From the NCBI RefSeq assembly GCF_036227405.1, contig NZ_CP109473.1, positions 2,294,001 through 2,358,000 on the forward strand: a stretch of DNA of 64,000 nt, in the 5' to 3' direction. This document shows positions 59,409-64,000 of the stretch, piece after piece (the first letter of the stretch is position 1; each line of letters starts with the position of its first letter). Origin of the DNA: Streptomyces sp. NBC_01460. GTDB taxonomy: Bacteria > Actinomycetota > Actinomycetes > Streptomycetales > Streptomycetaceae. The notes below the pieces were generated by a model. That model had not been told where the DNA came from, ran no database searches, and worked only from the letters and a program-made list of their open reading frames with translations. The position numbers and the translations under genes were made by a program.

Positions 59409-60989
59409 ATGTCTGAAATGCCCAATCGTCGCACTGTGCTCTCCTCCGGCCTCGCCCTGGCGGGATCGGCGGCCCTGGCCTCCCGGGCCGACGCCGCCCC
59501 TCCCCGCTCGGCCCCCTCCTCGCGCGCCGCCTCCCCCGCGCGGGCCGCCGACACCTACGTCGCCCCCGACGGCCCGGAGGTCCTGGAGGCCGAGGCCCGG
59601 CGGGGCGCCGGGCCCCTGCGGAAGGTCTCGCTCACCGCCGCCGCCTCCAGCCGGGAGCTGGGCGACGGACTCACCGTCCCCACCTGGACGTACGGCGACC
59701 ACCTTCCCGGCCAGGCCGTGCGGGTCACGGCGGGCGACACCCTGGAGCTCGCCCTCACCAACAGCCTCGCGCAGTCGACCTCCCTGCACTGGCACGGCCT
59801 CTCGCTGCGCAACGACATGGACGGCGTACCGGGACTGACGCAGCAGGCGATCGCGCCCGGCGCCGTGTCCACCTACCGCTTCGCGGTCTCGCACCCGGGG
59901 ACGTACTGGATCCACCCGCACTCGGGCGTCCAGCTGGACCGCGGGCTGTACGCGCCACTGATCGTCGACGACCCGAGGGAGCCTCTCTCCTACGACAAGG
60001 AGTGGGTGGTCGTCCTCGACGACTGGCTCGACGGGGTTGAGGGCTCCACCCCCGACGCGGTCCTCGACGAGCTCACCAAGGGCCGGGGCAGCAGCCACGA
60101 CGCGGCCGGCCACACGACGGCCCGCCGCCGCGCGGCCGCGGCGGACGGCGACGCGCCCTCGCGCCTCCTGGTGGGCGCGAGCAGCGACCTGCTCGGCGGC
60201 CACGCCGGTGACGTGGCCTACCCGCACTACCTGGTCAACGGCCGCAGGGCGACGGACCCTTCGGTCTTCGAGGCGAGCCCGGGCGACCGCATCCGGCTGC
60301 GCGTCATCAACGCCGGCGGGGACACCGCCTTCCGGCTGGCGCTCGGCGGCCACCGCATGACCGTGACGCACACGGACGGCTTCCCCGTGCGGCACACCGA
60401 GACCGACACGCTGCTGCTGGCCATGGGCGAGCGGTACGACGTGCTGGTGACGGCCGGGGACGGGGTGTTCCCCCTGACCGCGCTCGCCGAGGGCAAGGAG
60501 GCGCAGGCGATGGCCGTCCTGCGGACGGCGCCGGGAGCGCTGCCGCCCGCCTCGGCGCGCCCGGGGGAGCTGGACGGCGAGCTGGTCACGGCGGACCGGC
60601 TGGCCCCGGACGAGTCGGTGGCCCTGGCGGACCGCGAGCCCGACCGGACCGTACGGATGACCCTCACGGGCTCCATGGACGCCTACGACTGGGCCTTCGA
60701 CGGCAAGCGCTACGACCCGGCCGTGCGGCAGCCGGTCAGGGCCGGGGAGCGGGTGCGCCTGGCGTTCACGAACCGCACCTCGATGTGGCATCCGGTCCAT
60801 CTGCACGGCCACACGTTCGCCCTGGCCGGCACGGCACTCGGCGCCCGCAAGGACACGGCGGCGGTGCTGCCGGGGCGCTCCCTGACGGTCGATCTGGACG
60901 CGGACAACCCGGGCCTGTGGATGCTGCACTGCCACAACGTCTACCACGCGGAGGCGGGCATGATGACGGTGCTCGGCTACCTCCGCTGA
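59409..60989 (+). CDS. Multicopper oxidase
   Basis: A 526-residue copper oxidase with all four copper-ligand motifs: SLHWHGLSL, WIHPHSGVQ, HPVHLHGHTF and LHCHNVYHAEAGMM (type 1 and trinuclear ligands). The N-terminus NRRTVLSSGLALAGSAALAS looks like a Tat signal, fitting export of a folded copper protein. ATG 59409 lies behind a CsoR-type operator, so it is probably copper-induced and oxidises Cu(I) or phenolic substrates at the cell surface. Confidence 0.93.
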   Translation: MSEMPNRRTVLSSGLALAGSAALASRADAAPPRSAPSSRAASPARAADTYVAPDGPEVLEAEARRGAGPLRKVSLTAAASSRELGDGLTVPTWTYGDHLPGQAVRVTAGDTLELALTNSLAQSTSLHWHGLSLRNDMDGVPGLTQQAIAPGAVSTYRFAVSHPGTYWIHPHSGVQLDRGLYAPLIVDDPREPLSYDKEWVVVLDDWLDGVEGSTPDAVLDELTKGRGSSHDAAGHTTARRRAAAADGDAPSRLLVGASSDLLGGHAGDVAYPHYLVNGRRATDPSVFEASPGDRIRLRVINAGGDTAFRLALGGHRMTVTHTDGFPVRHTETDTLLLAMGERYDVLVTAGDGVFPLTALAEGKEAQAMAVLRTAPGALPPASARPGELDGELVTADRLAPDESVALADREPDRTVRMTLTGSMDAYDWAFDGKRYDPAVRQPVRAGERVRLAFTNRTSMWHPVHLHGHTFALAGTALGARKDTAAVLPGRSLTVDLDADNPGLWMLHCHNVYHAEAGMMTVLGYLR

Positions 60990-61080
60990 GCCGCGCACGG
61001 CGGGGTCTCCGGCCAGGGATCTCCGGCCCGGAAGCCGACAGGCCAGGACATCGCGTCAGTCAGACGATTACACTGGTTCC

Positions 61081-62835
61081 GTGCCTCAACTACGCCTCGC
61101 ACTGAATCAGATCGACGCGACCGTCGGAGACCTCGCCGGCAATTCCGAGTCGATCGTCCACTGGACCCGGCACGCCGCCGAGCAGGGGGCCCACCTGGTG
61201 GCGTTCCCGGAGATGGTGCTGACCGGATACCCCGTCGAGGACCTGGCCCTGCGGTCGTCCTTCGTCGAGGCCTCGCGGACGGCGCTGCGCGCCCTCGCCG
61301 CCCGCCTCGCCGACGAGGGTTTCGGGGAACTGCCCGTCGTCGTCGGCTACCTCGACCGCTCCGAGCACGCGGCGGCCCGCTACGGGCAGCCCGCGGGGTC
61401 GCCGCGCAACGCCGCCGCGGTGCTGCACCGCGGGCAGGTCGCGCTGAACTTCGCCAAGCACCACCTGCCCAACTACGGCGTCTTCGACGAGTTCCGGTAC
61501 TTCGTGCCGGGTGACTCGATGCCGGTCGTGCGGGTGCACGGCATCGACGTGGCGCTCGCGATCTGCGAGGACCTGTGGCAGGACGGCGGTCGCGTCCCCG
61601 CCGCCCGCGCCGCCGGAGCGGGCCTGCTGCTGTCGATCAACGCCTCCCCGTACGAGCGCGACAAGGACGACACCCGGCTGGAGCTGGTCCGCAGACGGGC
61701 CCAGGAGGCCGGCTGCACCACCGCGTACCTGGCGATGATCGGCGGCCAGGACGAGCTGGTCTTCGACGGGGACTCCATCGTCGTGGACAAGGAGGGCGAC
61801 GTCATCGCCCGTGCGCCCCAGTTCGCCGAGGGCACCGTGATCCTCGACCTGGAGCTGCCCGCCGCAGCGGCCGAGGCGCCGTCCGGGGTCGTCGACGACG
61901 GGCTGCGGATCGACCACGTGTCACTGGGCGAGGAGCCGCTCCCGGCCTACGAACCCGAGCTCGCGGGCGGTTACGCCGAGCGGCTCGACGACGACGAGGA
62001 GCTGTACTCGGCGCTGGTCGTGGGCCTGCGCGCGTACGCCGCGAAGAACGGTTTCAGCAGTGTGCTGATCGGGCTCTCCGGCGGCATCGACTCGGCGCTC
62101 GTGGCGGCGATCGCCTGCGACGCGCTGGGCGCCCAGCGCGTCTACGGCGTCTCGATGCCGTCGAAGTACTCCTCGGACCACTCCAAGAGCGACGCGGCCG
62201 AGCTGGCGCGGCGCACGGGGCTGAACTTCCGCACCGTACCGATCGAGCCGATGTTCGACGCGTACATGGGATCGCTGGGGCTCACCGGACTGGCCGAGGA
62301 GAACCTCCAGTCACGGCTGCGCGGCACGATGCTGATGGCCCTCTCCAACCAGGAGGGCCAGATCGTGCTCGCGCCGGGCAACAAGTCGGAGCTGGCGGTG
62401 GGCTATTCCACGCTGTACGGGGACTCCGTCGGCGCGTACGGGCCGATCAAGGACGTGTACAAGACGTCGGTCTTCCGCCTCGCGAGGTGGCGCAACCGGG
62501 CCGCCGAGGAGCGCGGTCAGGTCCCGCCCATCCCCGAGGCGTCCCTCACCAAGCCGCCGAGCGCCGAACTGCGCCCGGACCAGGTGGACTCGGACTCGCT
62601 GCCCGACTACGACGTGCTGGACCGCATCCTGGAGCTGTACGTCGACCGGGACCAGGGCCGGGACGCGATCGTGGCGGCGGGCTTCGACGACGCCCTGGTG
62701 ACGAGGACCCTGCGGATGGTGGACACGGCCGAGTACAAGCGCCGGCAGTACCCGCCGGGCACCAAGATCTCGCCGAAGGGCTTCGGCAAGGACCGCCGGC
62801 TGCCGATCACGAACCGGTGGCGCGAGTCGGGCTGA
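61081..62835 (+). CDS. nadE: Glutamine-dependent NAD+ synthetase
   Basis: A 584-residue two-domain enzyme that makes NAD+ from nicotinic acid adenine dinucleotide, with glutamine as nitrogen source. N-terminal nitrilase-type glutaminase: FPEMVLTGYP (Glu), KHHLPNYGVF (Lys), LAICEDLW (Cys). C-terminal synthetase: GLSGGIDSALVAAIA P-loop near residue 335, LAPGNKSELAVGYSTLYGD. Start GTG 61081. Not linked to neighbours by overlap. Confidence 0.95.
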   Translation: MPQLRLALNQIDATVGDLAGNSESIVHWTRHAAEQGAHLVAFPEMVLTGYPVEDLALRSSFVEASRTALRALAARLADEGFGELPVVVGYLDRSEHAAARYGQPAGSPRNAAAVLHRGQVALNFAKHHLPNYGVFDEFRYFVPGDSMPVVRVHGIDVALAICEDLWQDGGRVPAARAAGAGLLLSINASPYERDKDDTRLELVRRRAQEAGCTTAYLAMIGGQDELVFDGDSIVVDKEGDVIARAPQFAEGTVILDLELPAAAAEAPSGVVDDGLRIDHVSLGEEPLPAYEPELAGGYAERLDDDEELYSALVVGLRAYAAKNGFSSVLIGLSGGIDSALVAAIACDALGAQRVYGVSMPSKYSSDHSKSDAAELARRTGLNFRTVPIEPMFDAYMGSLGLTGLAEENLQSRLRGTMLMALSNQEGQIVLAPGNKSELAVGYSTLYGDSVGAYGPIKDVYKTSVFRLARWRNRAAEERGQVPPIPEASLTKPPSAELRPDQVDSDSLPDYDVLDRILELYVDRDQGRDAIVAAGFDDALVTRTLRMVDTAEYKRRQYPPGTKISPKGFGKDRRLPITNRWRESG

Positions 62836-62877
62836 CGCGGGCGTCTCCGGGAGGGTTCACGGGGCGGCCTGCACCCG

Positions 62878-63543
62878 TCAGCGGGACAGCCCCAGTTCGC
62901 CCGCGCGCAGACCTGCCTGGAAGCGGGAGCCGGCGTCGAGCGCGGCCATCAGCCCGGCCACGCGCCGCCGGTAGGTGCGGAGCGAGAGGCCGAGGCGTCC
63001 GGCCGCCGCCGCGTCGGTGAGTCCGGAGCCGAGGGCTTCGAGGACCGCGCGGCTCCCGGCGTCCAGGTGGGGGGCGTCGCCGCGCAGCCAGACGTCGAGG
63101 TCGAGGGCGTCGTCCCAGACGGCCTGGCAGAGCGAGTGGACGCCCTCGACCAGATTCCGTGACGTCGTCACGGTGTACGCGCGGCCCGCGGAGCTCTCCC
63201 GGCCCGCGAGGATCATGACCCGCCGGTCGATGATGATCGTCTCGTGCGGCAGCGGCGAGCCGCTGATCCGGACCAGGGCTCCCCTGCTCCGCACCAGCCG
63301 CAGGTGCGCGCGGGCCTCCTCCTCGACGAGGGCGAGCGGGCTGAGCAGCTTGCGAACCGTGAGGCCGGATGTGTCCGGCGTGCGCATCCGGCGCAGGACC
63401 GCCGCCCTGGCCACCGGCTGCGACCAGGTCCTGAGGTCCCGGGCGGCGCACAGGAAGTCGGAGGAGACGGACGCGAAGAGATGACCGGCGCGCGCGGCCA
63501 GCTCCGCGTCCCCCTGGACCGAGAACACCTCTTCGTTCCGCAT
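62878..63543 (-). CDS. LuxR-type HTH regulator with TrmB-like sensor region
   Basis: A 221-residue regulator. The C-terminal HTH reads LEALGSGLTDAAAAGRLGLSLRTYRRRV..., in the LuxR/helix-turn-helix pattern, and residues ~20-150 form an alpha/beta region like those of actinomycete 'TrmB-family' regulators (LLSPLALVEEEARAH, VRISGSPLPHETIIID). ATG 63543 excludes a longer Arg-rich extension. Divergent from an aldo/keto reductase with repeated half-sites between, so it probably controls that gene and itself. Confidence 0.82.
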   Translation of the reverse strand: MRNEEVFSVQGDAELAARAGHLFASVSSDFLCAARDLRTWSQPVARAAVLRRMRTPDTSGLTVRKLLSPLALVEEEARAHLRLVRSRGALVRISGSPLPHETIIIDRRVMILAGRESSAGRAYTVTTSRNLVEGVHSLCQAVWDDALDLDVWLRGDAPHLDAGSRAVLEALGSGLTDAAAAGRLGLSLRTYRRRVAGLMAALDAGSRFQAGLRAGELGLSR

Positions 63544-63546
63544 CCC

Positions 63547-63589
63547 GCCAGTCTGGCAGGGAGCCCGCGGGCCTGGCAGCAACCTGCCA
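63547..63589. promoter_or_regulatory. Repeated CTGGCAG half-sites between HTH regulator and aldo/keto reductase
   Basis: GCCAG-T-CTGGC (63547-63557) and TGGCAG-CAAC-CTGCCA (63574-63589) are two inverted repeats built on the same half-site. They lie in the 80-odd-nt divergent gap and are candidate operators for the HTH regulator. Confidence 0.5.
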
Positions 63590-63630
63590 CGTGCTCGCCC
63601 GGCACCGTGGGGGCGGCCACGATGGGCCTC

Positions 63631-64000
63631 ATGACGATCAAGACGTTCCCCCTCGGCGGGGACCTCACCATCAACCGGCTCGGCTTCGGCGCGATGCGCC
63701 TGGCGGCGGGCACGTTCGACGGCCCGCCGCGGGACCCGGAGACGGGCGTCGCCGTGCTCCGGCGGGCCGTGGAGCTGGGCGTGAACCACATCGACACCGC
63801 CGGCTTCTACGGCCGGGGAACCGTGCGGGCGAACGAACTGATCCGTACGGCGCTGGCCCCCTACCCCGACGGCCTGGTCATCGCGACGAAGGTCGGCCCG
63901 CTGCGCGACGCCGCCGGTGTGCCGAGCGGGGAGGCGACGCCGGATCAGCTGCGGGGCCTGGTCGAGGAGGAACTGCGCGCGCTGGGGCTGGACCGACTGG
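63631..64000 (+). CDS. Aldo/keto reductase (3' end outside window)
   Basis: The first 123 residues of an NADPH-dependent aldo/keto reductase: LTINRLGFGAMRLA at the N-terminus, NHIDTAGFYGRGTVRANELI with the catalytic Asp/Tyr, and LVIATKVGP with the Lys. An ATG at 63622 in the same frame is also possible. Divergent from the HTH regulator. The rest is beyond the window. Confidence 0.88.
   Translation, partial: MTIKTFPLGGDLTINRLGFGAMRLAAGTFDGPPRDPETGVAVLRRAVELGVNHIDTAGFYGRGTVRANELIRTALAPYPDGLVIATKVGPLRDAAGVPSGEATPDQLRGLVEEELRALGLDRL

Overview
This window is high-GC chromosomal DNA (about 70% G+C, third codon positions almost always G or C, many GTG/TTG starts) that fits Streptomyces or a close relative. 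The gene set supports this: glnII, glnE and a glnA2-type glutamine synthetase lie near a maltose/maltodextrin operon with MalR, and there are DUF397/XRE pairs, CGNR and DUF5753 regulators, and secreted amylolytic enzymes. From memory, these genes lie close together in the S. coelicolor chromosome too (glnII SCO2210, malE/malR SCO2231/2232, glnE SCO2234, glnA2 SCO2241). No rRNA, tRNA, CRISPR array, intact insertion sequence or prophage was recognised.

Layout. 1-4182: a minus-strand group with a SUMF1-like protein, an Fe(II)/2-oxoglutarate oxygenase, a SAM methyltransferase and a choline/carnitine acyltransferase that runs off the left edge; the last three look like an operon. 4257-10330: a small conserved ORF, an ArsC-fold protein, a Gfo/Idh/MocA oxidoreductase, glnII with a four-part GlnR-type operator, a cysteine-containing leader-like ORF ahead of a winged-helix regulator, and a sensor kinase/response regulator pair. 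10463-15716: a DUF1996 secreted protein, a lipoprotein, a membrane protein, and a TetR gene convergent with a tautomerase. 15904-23029: a 1768-residue amylase-pullulanase and a CBM20 alpha-amylase, with operator-like palindromes upstream.

23574-34435 looks like an accessory insert inside the starch region: a HEAT-like protein, a CE2-type esterase without a signal peptide, an Rpn/PD-(D/E)XK-like gene with its truncated tandem copy, an HTH protein, a WhiJ-type set (ATPase, XRE-DUF5753, DUF397), and a LysR gene facing an epimerase and an aldo/keto reductase. 34517-41922: the maltose operon malE-malF-malG-aglA, followed by a second LacI gene translationally coupled to aglA, with malR divergent from malE. 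No transporter ATPase is encoded here; Streptomyces normally uses the shared ATPase MsiK.

41999-55504: a PAP2 membrane protein, glnE, a PNPOx-like protein, a PrmC-like methyltransferase, a DHA2 efflux pump facing its TetR gene, a metallophosphoesterase facing a CGNR regulator, several small or unknown genes, a DinB/DUF664 gene broken by one frameshift, and a pentapeptide-repeat membrane protein. 55671-64000: glnA2, a DUF3105-DUF305 pair, a CBS protein, a multicopper oxidase behind a CsoR-type site, nadE, and an HTH regulator divergent from an aldo/keto reductase cut by the right edge.

How the parts work together. Nitrogen: GlnII assimilates ammonium under GlnR; GlnE adjusts GlnA-type synthetase (glnA itself is not in the window); GlnA2 lacks the tyrosine that GlnE modifies and belongs to the gamma-glutamylpolyamine synthetase branch. 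Starch: secreted amylase and amylase-pullulanase release maltodextrins, MalEFG imports them, AglA hydrolyses them inside the cell, and MalR plus a second LacI protein probably control the set. The most unusual candidate system is the acyltransferase-methyltransferase-oxygenase operon at the left edge.
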